Below are positions 23,401 through 31,499 of a stretch of 64,000 nucleotides of DNA, piece by piece. Where the stretch lies: NCBI GenBank assembly GCA_004194705.1, contig SADC01000339.1:1-64000 (forward strand), in the 5' to 3' direction. The notes under the pieces were generated by a model. The model made no database searches and was not told where the DNA came from. It saw only the letters and a program-made list of their open reading frames with translations. The translations under genes were made by a program, and so were the position numbers. Source of the stretch: Ditylenchus dipsaci (taxonomy: Eukaryota; Nematoda; Chromadorea; Rhabditida; Anguinidae). Position 1 is the first letter of the stretch. Each line of letters begins with the position of its first letter.

Positions 23401-26400
23401 GCACATAATTTCTGAATTTCTCTCTATTCTGCATCATCGGGTCTACAATATCGTCCAAAAAGCGCAAGTCTATGCTCTTGATAGCTGTGGAATTATTTTC
23501 ATAGAGAGTGAAAAGAGTGGCTTCTAGCAATTTGAGTCTCTCAACGGCGTCTAAATTTTCTTTAAGTAATTACAGATACTGAAAAATATAGAAATCTTGA
23601 CCTTACTAGCAAATACACACCCGCGATATTCACTCTTTAACTGAAGTAAAGAGTACCCAATTTAAGTTTCACACCAGAGGCGGTATTTGCTAGTGACGCC
23701 AAAATGTTGACTAACCTTCTTGTCTTGTATCTACAAAAGCTTGGATGCTACTCTCGATTTGGTCCATCTGTGCAATTAGTTGGCTAATTTCTGCTCCATG
23801 TTCAGATCAATAATTTGTTGAATGGTTTCGGCGCTTCCTTCCGGTAGTATCTCGGCCTAAAAGTGGTGTATTCATTTAGATTTTTTCAAACATGCATTTG
23901 ATTACCCAAAAAGTTTATTCTCGCCTAGAGGCTCATACTTTATTAACTTTATTTTTTTAAAAGTTTAGTGAATCACACTGGATAGGAACCGGGGAAGGAA
24001 GGGAGTACAGTGGAATAGCGGCAAAAATTTAATTGTAAAAAATTTGAAATAAAAGATTATTTATTTAAGTGAAAAGACCTGAACCAAAAGCTTTCTTTCT
24101 GCTATTTCGAAAATCTCTTATTTTTGATAATTTACAGTTGAATATGCTGCTTCATAGAAAGCTGAGATCGAGAGCTACATGATGGTATAAAATGTTTGAA
24201 ATTGGACATTTCTGACAATAGACAGGATATTTAATTCATCCTACAACTGAATCAAAGTGTTGTCTGTTACACAACCATCGCAATGTCGTTGAACGAAAGT
24301 CAACTCGTTGAGCGTACCTCCGCGGAGCGTGCTTTTGAAAACAAAGTAGACTCGGTTTATTAAGCTAGTCGAAAACTTTCCGTAACATAATATATGTTAC
24401 GAGATTTTTGTTAAGATTAAGCCATTTGGCCATTTTTGAAGTTCTTTAACGTTTTTAAACCCATCACGCAATTTTAGTACAATCCTGGTGAAAAAATTAA
24501 TAATGGACCCATTAGTTACTGGCCAATGACCTTGATTAATTTAACCGGCATCTTAAGGTTTTTGTAGCGAGTGCAATTAGCTGTAGCCATATAAGCCATC
24601 CCTATAGTTTACAACGATGGAAATCAATAAGTTGCAAAACATACACTGTCTTGAACTGCTGGATTGTTGAGCACGGCTGTACCAATTGCCAAGCACTCTC
24701 ACACACACTAGCCTTGGCCACATTGGAAGCTAGCCGACACTTATCCAAAGCATCCTCTGACTCCTTTAGTTTAGCAAATCTCTTGCTAAGCACTGCCTTA
24801 GAGGAGTACAATTGCTTTAGGTCCCTAGATATGTCTAGTAACTCGCGGCGAATCGGATCAGCTTCTTTAAAAAATTTCTAACATTAAGTAATGCAGCTCT
24901 CAAAATACTGAATTACTCCTAGTTTTGTACAAGAGTTCATCAACCACTGTAAGACCACTGGACTTCTTGAAAGTACTGACTACATTGGCTCCAGCGTTGT
25001 TGAAGTTGCGGATGAGGGTGGCGTTGAGCACCTGGAAGTCATCTCGCAAAAGCTTGCGGATTCTCTGCAAAATAAAAATTAATCATGAAAGTGGGTGGTG
25101 TGGATCGATATATAAGGTAATCGAAATATTTTGACAATCACACTATAATGATCCGCATTCTTATTTATAAAAACTATTGTTTTTTTTGTTACGTTTGAAT
25201 ACAGTCAACTTCCGATTTAGTGTACACCCAGGGGCCCGGCTCCAGGTGCACACTAAATCGAGTGTACACTAAATCGAGGGTTCATTCTAGTCATTTTAAT
25301 TAACCGCTGGCCAAAATAATATAATCCAAGTGTACACTAAATCAGGACTTGATTGTATTAACTTTAATTTTAAAAATAGAATAAAAACTTGGATAGTTTT
25401 CATCGATAAAATATATTTTAAGGTTCCTCACAAAGTGCATGTCACTTTAGTGACGCTGCCAAAATTTTTGCGACAATTCAATGCAGACTGTGCAGCCCAG
25501 CAATAAAAAATAAATTGTCTGATTTAACAACACAAAACAGATAGAAGTGAAATTTTGAGGGCGTTGTCTAAAATTACATGATTTGGGGCAGTACCGTGTT
25601 TGCTCTAACAGACCGACGACCTCTGAAAATGCACATCTTCAAAAGTAGAGCCGCTGCACGTGATTACAAGAAAAACAACTTTTTCTAATCCACCGATAAA
25701 GCAAACATATATTTTTTAAAATCGTTTTCATGTATTTTAAATATATTCATGTATTTATATTTTAACTGTTTTTTTTAACAAGCAAAAGAGCTACTTCTGC
25801 CACAACTTCTTACAAAATTTGGCGCTGCTCGGTTTAAATACCACCACCCTTCGCAAGGTTTCTTTATACGAAAACAAAGTGTTCTAGTGCCCTAAAAATG
25901 TCTTTGAGCACTAATTTAGCGGCGCCTTTATCGGATTGTAATAATTTTTTAAATCGGTTGCCGATATAATTATGCCTGAACCAAAAATATTTTTTCATTA
26001 TTAAACATCCCTACCTCATTAGTTTCAATCTTGTAAACGCTAAAATCATTGACACAGTAGTGCAACCTAGTAGGCAATTCCTCAATGCTATACTGAGCAT
26101 ATTGTGTGTTGATCAGCAACACCACAGCTGCAAACACGTTCACAAGCACAAATACAGCCAGACACCATTCAAAATCAGTCTTTGGCAGCTGTCAAACCTC
26201 TTGTCTGTATACCTGGCTTTCTTACTTGCTCTGCAACAGCACAGACAACACCTGTAGAGCAGGTAGATAACTGTGAACACAGATGGCAACAAGACTATAG
26301 CAGCACAAACGGCCAGCCAATACTTTTCAAATTCAATCCATTCTTGTGTGTTCTGCTCCAAAGAGGATCTCCAGGCTTCAGGTTTCCTAGCAAAGCTTCT

Positions 26401-29400
26401 GAGGTCAGCAGTTTCTCGTGAGGAAATGGCTGAGAGAGAAGTTTGATGAAGACGTTGTTGAAGCGATGGAATAGACGCATGGCTGGGTCATTGATGGAAC
26501 TAAAAAAAGGGTTAGATTTTTACTCACAGTCAATTAATTTACTTGCTCAGGTCGTTTTTTTAAATCAGGGGCTCTTCATACAGTTGCGGAAAAAAGTTAC
26601 CGCCCGATCAGAATTTCCACATTTTTTGAGAAAAAACTGTTTGAAATTTAATTATTTTTCAAACGGAAAGAAAAACGAAATAGACAGTTTTGTAGAAAAT
26701 TTCACGCTCTACAAAACTGGTATTTTTGTTCAAAAGATTCATTTAAAATTTATGCAAAAGAATCGCAAAGTTTGAAACAATGCAAAAATAAGGTCACGAA
26801 AAAGTTACCGCCCGATAACATTTCCTTGTATTTTGTGGTGGTTTTATGAATTTTTCATGTGTTATTATGTTTAGATGCGTCCTAAATCGATTGATCAAGT
26901 TACGGAAAGGCTTATTGTTCGCTTACACGACACAGATGAAAGATGGAGCTTCACAAAAATCGCTGATCACGTGGAATACCGAAGGAAAGTGTTCGTGATG
27001 CTTACCATCGCCAAAAGAATCCGAAAGTGCACAAAAGGATGGCCGGAAGCGAAGACAAGTGGCAGGTAGCATTATAATTAACTTGGCACACGATGACATC
27101 AGTAGTTGTTGCAGGGTCGACCGAATGATTGCTCGAAAATCGAGGGAGAATCCAAAGCTTACGGCCCTGAATTTCGTGAAGAGCTAAAGTTGGATGACAT
27201 AACGGTGCACAGTACAGAATCGTCTCATTGAGGTTGCTTTAATATTTACCCGTGTTGATTGATGTTTTTTAGGTTGGTCTATTTGGTCGTCGTCCAGCCG
27301 AAAAGCCGTTTATATCGCCAAAGAATGTCAAAGAACGTCTCAGTTTTTGCGAAGGAACATGAAAATTGGACTGTCGATCAATGGAAGAGCGTGCTTTGGT
27401 CGGATGAATCGAAGTTCAACATGATCGGAAGTGATGGAAAAGGTTGGATTTTGTTTTTCTTTTTCGTCGTAAACAATGTTTTTAGGTTATGTAAGGCGTC
27501 CGTTAATAAGCGCTTCGATCCAAAGTACACAGACTGGTGAATGGCAAGATGATCGGTTTCAGTATCAACAGATCCTTTCGGAAACAATGCTCTCTCATTT
27601 GGAACATCTTGAAAACTCGCATCCGGATGAAAACTTGGTACTAGTAGATTAACTCCTCTCTGACCTTTATTATTCGTGACTTTTCTAGATCTTCCAGCAG
27701 GACAACGATCCCAAGCACAAGGCCAATATCATCACAAAATGGCTCCAGGACAACAGCGTCGATATTATGCAATGGCCCGCTCAATCTCCAGACCTAAATC
27801 CGATCGAGAATCTGTGGTATGAAGCTGAACGAAGAATGGGTGGGCACAAGCACAAGAAGTCGGACGAACTATCAAAGCGGTGAAGAAAGCATGGGAGTCG
27901 ATTACGAAAGCATAAATTTTTGCATAAATTTTTAATGAATCTCTTTGAACAAAAATACCAGTTTTGTAGAGCGTGAAATTTTCTACAAGACTGTCCATTT
28001 CGTTTTTCCTTTCCGTTTGAAAATAATTAATTCAAACAGTTTTTCTCAAAAAAATGTGGAAATTCTGATCGGGTGGTAACTTTTTTCCGCAACTGTATAT
28101 ACCCGACAGTTTTTTTCAAAACTTTTGCGATTTTGCGAAAACGACTGCTAAAATTGGGATAATGCGATTAATCGGACTAAACTAACGAAAAGTAACTGAC
28201 GAAAGATTTCAAAAATGTGGGTAAAAACGTGTCACAACCAAAGCATGAACGAACTTAAGAAAGCGTGGTAATAGTGAGACTCGACTTTATCACGATTATT
28301 CTATGACCAGTGGAATCTATTCAAATTTGAAACATTCAGCGATGGAGGCTGCGGAGTAGTATTTAAATTTGAAAACACCTCGCAAATTCTACCACTGTTG
28401 AGTGTTACAATTTGAGACTTGTGACTGTGAACGTATCGATCAGGGCTGTACCGGATACCAAAAAATATCGGATCGGATATCGGATACCGGCTATGGAAAA
28501 TATCGGATCGGATATCGGATACCGGATATGAAAAAGTGCCGGATATCGGTTATCGGATATCGGATTTCGGATATTTGGATGAATTTTGAAAAAAAAAGTT
28601 GAAAAATTTTTCTAAATTTCAAAAAAGTTTTAAAAAATTTTTCCGAAAATTGGCCATTTTTTCGGATATCGGATACGGATGTCAAAAGTGCCGGATATCG
28701 GATATCGGATATCCGGTACAGCCCTGGTATCGATGCACCCTATTTCCGAAATGGTGAGAGAGAAGTCTGGTATAGCATTACTGAAGCGATTGAATAGACG
28801 ATGGATGGTTTTTTTGATCGAACTGAATATTGACGGGCTCAATCCTTTGTCGTAAATTATTTGATTAATGTAACCCATCTGTCCACCTTCAATAACGGCC
28901 ATTATTAAATACTTCTGAAACCCATGCAGAAAATTTGCGCGTTGTGTTTAGATAACCGCGAGATTGTGGATAAGCTCGATACCCTGTCCGTCGGTTCCTT
29001 AACTGGACCCGAATTATTATGACTTTACTGTCGTTAATGATGGGTCATCGAATATCTACAAATTATTAGAAGTGCAATAAATTTTTGGTTAAGTTTGAAA
29101 ACCGCGATTTGAAGTTTAAATTTTAAACTCTATTAAAAAATATAGATCTTTTTTTATAGAAAATGTTGATTCCGAAACTCACAAAAATATATTTTAGCGT
29201 TTTAAGTACTTTAAAACCTATCAAATAGCGTTAGTCACTTTGAGTTCAATCAAAAAAAATCCCGATATGAAGGGTACATGTTTTGGTGCCAACTGCGCCA
29301 ACTAATTATTATTTTGCACTTTAGGTCGACCGTAGGTGCCCATCCTGGTACAGGCTGTAAAAACATCCGGAAGATACATCCGGATGTGGATGTGTACATC

Positions 29401-31491
29401 CGAAACATCCACATCCGGCGGATGTGGATGTGGATGTCGGATGTCAAAAATTGTGGGTCGGATGTCGGATGTGGATGTGGATGTCGAAAATTTTTTGTCC
29501 GGATGTGATGTGGATGTTGGATGTCAAAATTTTTAGATCGGATGTCAGCGGATGTCCGGATGTTTTTTCGGATGTTTTCATGGCGAATGTCAGCGAGTGT
29601 CCGGATGTTTTTCCGGATGTTTTCATGGCGGATGTCAACGGATGTTTTTGGATGTTTTCATGGCGGATATCAGCGGATTTCCAGATGTTTTTTTGGATGT
29701 TTTCATGGCGGACGTCAATATGCTTTTACGGATTTTTGAAGTCTGTGGTCGAGAGATACTTCTTTCCTTGTTCTAAATCTTCTTCTTTGTTGTTTCGAAA
29801 AAACCATAGGCAAAATCCGCAAAAATGAATAATCTAAAATCTCGCCAAATTCAGAAAGATTTCTTTTCTTCTTTCCGTCTCATCGTTGGTCCTATCCTTT
29901 AATTCCAAATCTACAATTTCAATAGCCCATTCACTCCCAAAGAATTCCTAACTAAAATTAAGGAAAAGATGTAAAATTGAGGATGATGGCAAAAACTTAG
30001 TTGGATAACCCTCTCAAATTTCCGTCGTCAAAACGAAGAGTCGCCCGCTAAAAATTTTCACTCAATTAGTCGCAACCTCTACTATGCCGGTGAATTCTAA
30101 TATTTCCAATATAACCAAGCTCCAAAGCGAGGTTTCTCCCGTTTGTAGATTAACTCTGTTGGTATCAAGGGCTGCTCGTTTGAGGAGTTCCTTCAAAGGA
30201 AAGTGCTCCTGGGATTCAATTTGGGTCTGATGAATGTTTTATTTGTTTCACCTAAGTGTCTCGGTTTGACGTCGAAATAAAACTTTACCATCGTTGTGCG
30301 CATGTATTGTCACCGTATCTTCTTTGTATCCCTTGCCGATTAGGCCATTGTACCATACTATTAATTAAAAGTGAATATCAGCAAATTTTTGACATCTACA
30401 TCAGCCGGAGTGGATGTAAACATTCAGATATCACTTGGAAATCCGGATGTCAAAAATTTTGACATCCGGATGTCATTCGGATGTCAAGATGTCAAAAAAA
30501 TTGACATCCGGATGGATGTGGATGTGGATGTCAAACTTTTTTAGGCCGGATGTCGGATGTGGATGTTGGATGTCAAAAATTTTGGGTCGGATGTCGGATG
30601 TGGATGTGGATGTCGAAAATTTTTTTGGCCGGATGTGGATGTGATGTAGGATGTCAAAATAAAAAATTTACAGCTCTGTCCTGGTATAGCTAAAATCGGT
30701 GGCGGCAGTGCCTGAAACTTACGGACGTCTGACGTGGACCGATGTGCTAAACGATTACGAAAAAAATTCATTTGGATTTGAAAAGTATAACATGTCAATT
30801 TCATTCGTAGTATATACTGCAGTGTTGTGTAAAATATTACATGTTAAAGTTCAGTATGTTTTTCAGAGTAATTCAAAATTCGGCCGGTTTTGTTTCGTTC
30901 ATAACTTTTTTTTGCCCAAATTTTTGATGACTCAAAATTGAAAATCATGTTTGATATATACGTAAAAACGCAATTTCCGCTTGCCAACACCTCCTTTCCT
31001 GTAATTTGGGGCTTGCTCACCCGAAGACCATCCACAGTCCAGGGCCCAACCACAGAGAAACCATGAAAAAATCGCGTTCTGTGACTCAATATATTACAAT
31101 CAACAACCAAAGATTGCTTTTCGAATACGAGTCGATTAATGTTTTCAGTATTTGAAAATTAGGGCAAATAATCAGGCTCATTCATTTTAAAGTGTAAAAC
31201 TTTTAGTAAATTATTTTAGGTTTCTTTGAAAATGTTTGACTTTTTTATTTATAGTAAAGCCAAATATATAAGTTTTTTTCTCAAGTTGCATTACCTCTCA
31301 ATAAATTGACCGCATTTGTATGACTCTGCAGGTTTGTACGGCTCAAACTCGACCATCCCACTTGCATTTGACTGCACTGGCGAATCAGCTGCATAGCTAG
31401 TGCTTAGTACGTACAATACAAGATAAATAGTTGACCTCAATAACCGCATGAAAGTCATTACAAATAAAAGATAAGACAGACGGGTGGCCAC
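14316..31491 (-). CDS. Prominin-like five-transmembrane glycoprotein gene (16 exons)
   Basis: Prominins (CD133 family) are cholesterol-binding glycoproteins of plasma-membrane protrusions. They have an extracellular N-terminus, five membrane passes and two large extracellular loops. Sixteen minus-strand exons give that topology: a signal peptide (exon 1), TM1 then a cysteine run (CCLCCC, exon 2), TM2 (exon 3), the first large loop (exons 4-7), TM3 ending GLFYGCCG (exon 8), the CC-containing small loop (exon 9), TM4 with VGANASSLICLP (exon 10), the second large loop (exons 11-14), and TM5 plus a tyrosine/proline-rich tail (exons 15-16). Splice phases agree at nearly every junction. Exons 2, 6, 10, 11 and 13 contain apparent one-base frame changes. 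These may be assembly indels or early decay. Introns are loaded with mobile elements. Confidence 0.85.
14563..14672 (-). CDS. Prominin exon 15: fifth membrane segment
   Basis: The exon begins NGVWMAMAISLLLMLPIIML, a clear hydrophobic helix, followed by VRLYARIHPFPK. This is the position and shape of the last membrane pass of prominins. Acceptor ATTTAG and donor GTAAGC fit. The frame is intact. Confidence 0.8.
15665..15822. mobile_element. hAT-like MITE of GGTAATTACCC words
   Basis: The ends are TAGGGTTGG and CCAACCCTA. The near-exact 8-bp duplication is GATATGAC / GATAGGAC. The 158-bp body is almost entirely the self-complementary word GGGTAATTACCC. Confidence 0.75.
15966..16055 (-). CDS. 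Prominin exon 14: end of the second large loop
   Basis: The exon reads MMTEISSCVPISNIAENTRA followed by AVCDYTLDPF. It has two spaced cysteines, as in vertebrate prominins just before the last membrane pass. Acceptor TTGCAG and donor GTGAGT are good. Phase 0 on both sides joins exons 13 and 15. Confidence 0.8.
16112..16479 (-). CDS. Prominin exon 13: coiled-coil part of the second loop, frame-broken
   Basis: The first frame reads LRSWTSHFDVDPLLHQLRKI and then meets a TAG. After a shift the frame LEALKPDAQVLLSQMKDITT continues as a heptad-like helix through LDLESMQLNATDVASQL and LSDKMYGSANQ. A further shift leads to WVANIDKYAQHVNHS before GTTAGT. NATD is a glycosylation sequon. Two frame changes in one exon are the strongest hint of either read-level indels or decay. 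Confidence 0.7.
17503..17651 (-). CDS. Prominin exon 12
   Basis: After CTTTAG the exon reads PFSESIKRLMAGDAMQLNNM, then PNFYTSDVETAVQRLGEINV. It is followed by GTTTGT; the last few codons depend on a possible one-base shift. It corresponds to the middle of the second extracellular loop. Confidence 0.65.
17696..17925 (-). CDS. Prominin exon 11, frame-broken
   Basis: The first part reads MLSLLDRIVEVYGLSEDAKS and stops after TYPDI. Shifting one base gives IFNAKHKPLDIIKGCKRGAT followed by FYTIFGMDKKFQL. This matches the prominin region with a conserved cysteine after an aromatic/acidic stretch. Acceptor TTTCAG and donor GTGATT are present. Confidence 0.7.
17978..18285. mobile_element. GGCTAGGAT hAT-like MITE with TTGACAACTTTCG words; TSD CAATTTGG
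   Basis: The ends are GGCTAGGATACA and TGTATCCTAGCC. The exact 8-bp duplication CAATTTGG lies at 17970-17977 and 18286-18293. The length is 308 bp. The word AACTTTCGTTTGACAA and its complement fill both arms. A sister element of 309 bp with GGCTAGGG ends is at 46420-46728. Confidence 0.88.
18358..18444. mobile_element. Short pogo-type MITE (TAATATACATCC word)
   Basis: It starts CAGTCGACTATCGATTTAAT after TA and ends in CCACTG before TA. The word TGTATGTTAAATC is repeated inside. The length is about 87 bp. Confidence 0.6.
18447..18989. mobile_element. hAT-like element of TCGTACTCGTAC words; TSD CACTGTAG
   Basis: The ends are CAGTGTTTGGAC and GTCCAAACACTG. The exact 8-bp duplication CACTGTAG lies at 18439-18446 and 18990-18997. 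Most of both arms is the word TCGTACTTCGTACTCGTACC; a unique centre sits at 18660-18780. Confidence 0.88.
19015..19200. repeat. CTCCTGCTCTTGGCT word repeat with CAGTGCTGGGCAT end
   Basis: The plus strand shows CTCCTGCTCTT words. The right end, reversed, is CAGTGCTGGGCATC and the left end is CAATGATGGGCATT. It is probably another hAT-like element, but no matching 8-bp duplication could be read. Confidence 0.45.
19470..19598 (-). CDS. Prominin exon 10: fourth membrane segment, frame-broken
   Basis: It joins exon 9 in phase to give CGIGCALLL. After a one-base shift, LLAVITAVLLFVGANASSLI continues as a membrane helix ending in CLPVED. This parallels the G-x-G-x-S-F-L-F ... GAN ... C pattern of prominin TM4. 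The donor is unclear. Confidence 0.7.
19655..19694 (-). CDS. Prominin exon 9: small cysteine loop
   Basis: This 40-nt exon joins exon 8 through a split Asp codon and reads CCVRSTGGKFYS. The CC ... GG pattern after the third membrane segment is conserved in prominins. Acceptor TTCAG and donor GTAAAA are present. Confidence 0.7.
19739..19848 (-). CDS. Prominin exon 8: third membrane segment
   Basis: WIISLIITGIFVFIALSFLL is followed by GLFYGCCGRRPSYHDD. The helix followed by GxxxGxCG is diagnostic for prominin TM3. Splice sites are TTTTTCAG and GTAAGG. The frame is intact. Confidence 0.85.
20350..20810. repeat. AGTTGATAGTTGAGAGTGA word repeats
   Basis: Arrays of the word AGTTGATAGTTGAGAGTG stand at 20385-20445 and 20712-20815, with complements in the right array. 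The centre holds a stretch shared with 35200-35285 (GGACGACCACTTGG). The boundaries are not clear. Confidence 0.55.
21010..21541. mobile_element. Foldback element, ACTAAAGGGGGG type, with nested element
   Basis: The left arm starts CCAGAGTGGCCAAAAGGC and is mirrored at 21505-21541. Next to each arm are TTTACTAAGGGGGG and CCCCCCTTTAGTAAA. An ACCGTATTT-family element (21072-21302) sits inside. Relatives occur at 43236-43886 and about 44030-44540. Confidence 0.75.
21566..21650 (+). repeat. tRNA-derived SINE head
   Basis: GGTTGGTGTAGTGCC resembles an RNA polymerase III A box. GGTTCGAATCCGGGG, about 38 bases later, is a textbook B box. An A-rich tail follows. No cloverleaf with sound stems could be folded, so a SINE head is more likely than a tRNA gene. 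Confidence 0.6.
21700..21880. repeat. CTCACTCTCACT word repeats
   Basis: CACTCTCACTCTCA words are followed by GAGAGTGAAAGTGAGAGTGA in reverse. Similar arrays at 20840-20930 end with GTCCAATTAGCGGA, and 21857-21871 carries its complement. The pair 20818-21875 is therefore probably one element interrupted by the foldback above. Confidence 0.55.
22137..23261. mobile_element. pogo-like element with about 150-bp TIRs (GTGGCACC word)
   Basis: CAGTCAAACCTCGATTTAGT at the left is mirrored exactly at the right end (23241-23261). Homology of the arms continues through GTCCGACACT and GATTCTGTTATGACAG to the AACGATCGG region. The right flank is TA; the left flank TG is a likely mutated TA. A second inverted pair with ACCTCGATATAGTGGCACC ends (about 22548-23074) is nested. 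A shorter relative is at 58139-58562. Confidence 0.8.
22548..23074. mobile_element. Nested pogo-type inverted repeat
   Basis: GTCAAACCTCGATATAGTGG at the left is mirrored by CCACTATATCGAGGTTTTAC at the right. Inside are words GACGGGGTAAATCAG in both orientations and a long inverted pair around TTGAAATTTCATGAATT / AAAATTTCATCAAG. Confidence 0.65.
23394..23550 (-). CDS. Prominin exon 7: end of the first large loop
   Basis: The exon is intact: AVERLKLLEATLFTLYENNS continues with TAIKSIDLRFLDDIVDPMMQ and ends NREKFRNYVQYR. NNST is a glycosylation sequon. It joins exon 8 through a split codon. A frameshifted paralogue at 5870-6024 shares both splice sites. Confidence 0.85.
23716..23856 (-). CDS. 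Prominin exon 6, frame-broken
   Basis: After TTTTAG the exon reads AEILPEGSAETIQQIIDLNM. After a one-base shift it continues AEISQLIAQMDQIESSIQAF and VDTRQE before GTTAGT. The helical, heptad-like pattern fits the first prominin loop. Confidence 0.7.
24645..24877 (-). CDS. Prominin exon 5: cysteine-bearing part of the first large loop
   Basis: The open frame includes EADPIRRELLDISRDLKQLY, KLKESEDALDKCRLASNVAK and ASVCESAWQLVQPCSTIQQF. The three spaced cysteines match the first large extracellular loop, where vertebrate prominins have a similar C-x-P/hydrophobic pattern. The donor is at GTATGT. A decayed copy is at 10078-10175. Confidence 0.8.
24931..25064 (-). CDS. Prominin exon 4: start of the first large loop
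   Basis: It starts RIRKLLRDDFQVLNATLIRN in phase 0 with exon 3 and continues NFNNAGANVVSTFKKSSG to VVDELL. NAT is a sequon. The 3' boundary (GTACAA) gives a phase that does not match exon 5, so the exact junction is unsettled. Confidence 0.75.
25202..25355. mobile_element. pogo-type MITE (TTAGTGTACAC word)
   Basis: CAGTCAACTTCCGATTTAGT opens after TA. The right end, reversed, is CAATCAAGTCCTGATTTAGT, followed by TA. The word AGTGTACACTAAATCG occurs four times. The length is 154 bp. Confidence 0.8.
26015..26179 (-). CDS. Prominin exon 3: second membrane segment
   Basis: The exon reads DFEWCLAVFVLVNVFAAVVL, then LINTQYAQYSIEELPTRLHY and CVNDFSVYKIETNE before GTAGGG. A hydrophobic helix followed by an amphipathic stretch is the expected TM2-loop transition. 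The acceptor is uncertain because the frame relation to exon 2 implies an unusually short intron or a frameshift. Confidence 0.75.
26213..26499 (-). CDS. Prominin exon 2: juxtamembrane region and first membrane segment, frame-broken
   Basis: It joins exon 1 in phase. The first frame reads SSINDPAMRLFHRFNNVFIK then LLSQPFPHEKLL, like the prominin V-x-x-FPxxLL block. A frame change near 26390-26410 leads to WRSSLEQNTQEWIEFEKYWL, then AVCAAIVLLPSVFTVIYLLY and the cysteine run CCLCCC that marks prominin TM1. The GT for this exon is at 26212. Confidence 0.75.
26581..28095. mobile_element. Tc1-like element in prominin intron 1
   Basis: The ends are CAGTTGCGGAAAAAAGTTAC and its near-exact reverse, flanked by TA (26579-26580 and 28096-28097). 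The inverted repeats extend over at least 130 bp, to CGTGAAATTTTCTACA-like sequence. The 1515-bp length is near full size for Tc1 elements. The transposase frame is on the plus strand. Confidence 0.92.
26875..27915 (+). pseudogene. Tc1 transposase remnant with four small introns
   Basis: From ATG at 26875 the helix-turn-helix half reads MRPKSIDQVTERLIVRLHDT. Later come GLFGRRPAEKP, FAKEHENWTVDQWKSVLWSD (first catalytic Asp), ESKFN, IFQQDNDPKHK (second Asp) and SPDLNPIENLWYE (catalytic Glu), spaced 34 residues from the Asp. The parts are separated by GT-AG intervals at 27066-27114, 27233-27272, 27443-27485 and 27638-27688 (49, 40, 43 and 51 nt). Removing each one restores a recognised Tc1 motif. 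One extra frame change near 27165 and loss of the block between RRP and YxxIL make it non-functional. Confidence 0.82.
28441..28726. mobile_element. hAT-like MITE of GATATCGGATACCG words; TSD GTATCGAT
   Basis: The ends are CAGGGCTGTACCGGATA and its exact reverse. The exact 8-bp duplication GTATCGAT lies at 28433-28440 and 28727-28734. The 286-bp body consists of the word CGGATATCGGATACCGG around an AT-rich centre. It sits directly beside the decayed exon 2 copy. Confidence 0.9.
28735..28822 (-). pseudogene. Decayed duplicate of prominin exon 2
   Basis: It starts after CAG (28823-28825) with TTCGATC, where exon 2 starts TTCCATC. It reads SSIKKTIHRLFNRFSNAIPD, parallel to SSINDPAMRLFHRFNNVFIK. 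The nucleotides align through CTTCTCTCTCA-CCATTTC, with missing bases that shift the frame before the FP-LL block. It would splice in phase from exon 1. The 3' part is lost or cut off by the adjacent hAT-like element. Confidence 0.7.
29351..30678. mobile_element. hAT-like element of GGATGTGGATGTC words; TSD TCCTGGTA
   Basis: The ends are CAGGCTGTAAA and TTTACAGCTCTG. The exact 8-bp duplication TCCTGGTA lies at 29343-29350 and 30679-30686. The arms 29365-29720 and 30400-30655 are built from the word GGATGTCGGATGTGGATGTC in the same orientation, with ACATCC complements at the extreme left. The 650-bp centre has no recognised gene. Confidence 0.88.
31295..31491 (-). CDS. Prominin exon 1: signal peptide and N-terminus
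   Basis: The ATG at 31491 opens MATRLSYLLFVMTFMRLLRS followed by TIYLVLYVLSTSYA, a long hydrophobic leader with a plausible cleavage after SYAA. It continues FEPYKPAESYKCGQFIE to a GTAATG donor with phase 2. The downstream acceptor at either exon 2 copy fits that phase. No TATA box was identified upstream. Confidence 0.75.
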
Positions 31492-31499
31492 TAAGTGAC

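Noticed and set aside
29424..29828. 134-residue frame with FxDVFMADV repeats as a repeat protein
   Set aside because: It is a direct translation of the GGATGTTTTCATGGC word array of the hAT-like element; all frames look alike.
30844..31110. Additional prominin exon between exons 1 and 2
   Set aside because: The minus-strand frame has no resemblance to prominin, and exon 1 already joins exon 2 in phase.
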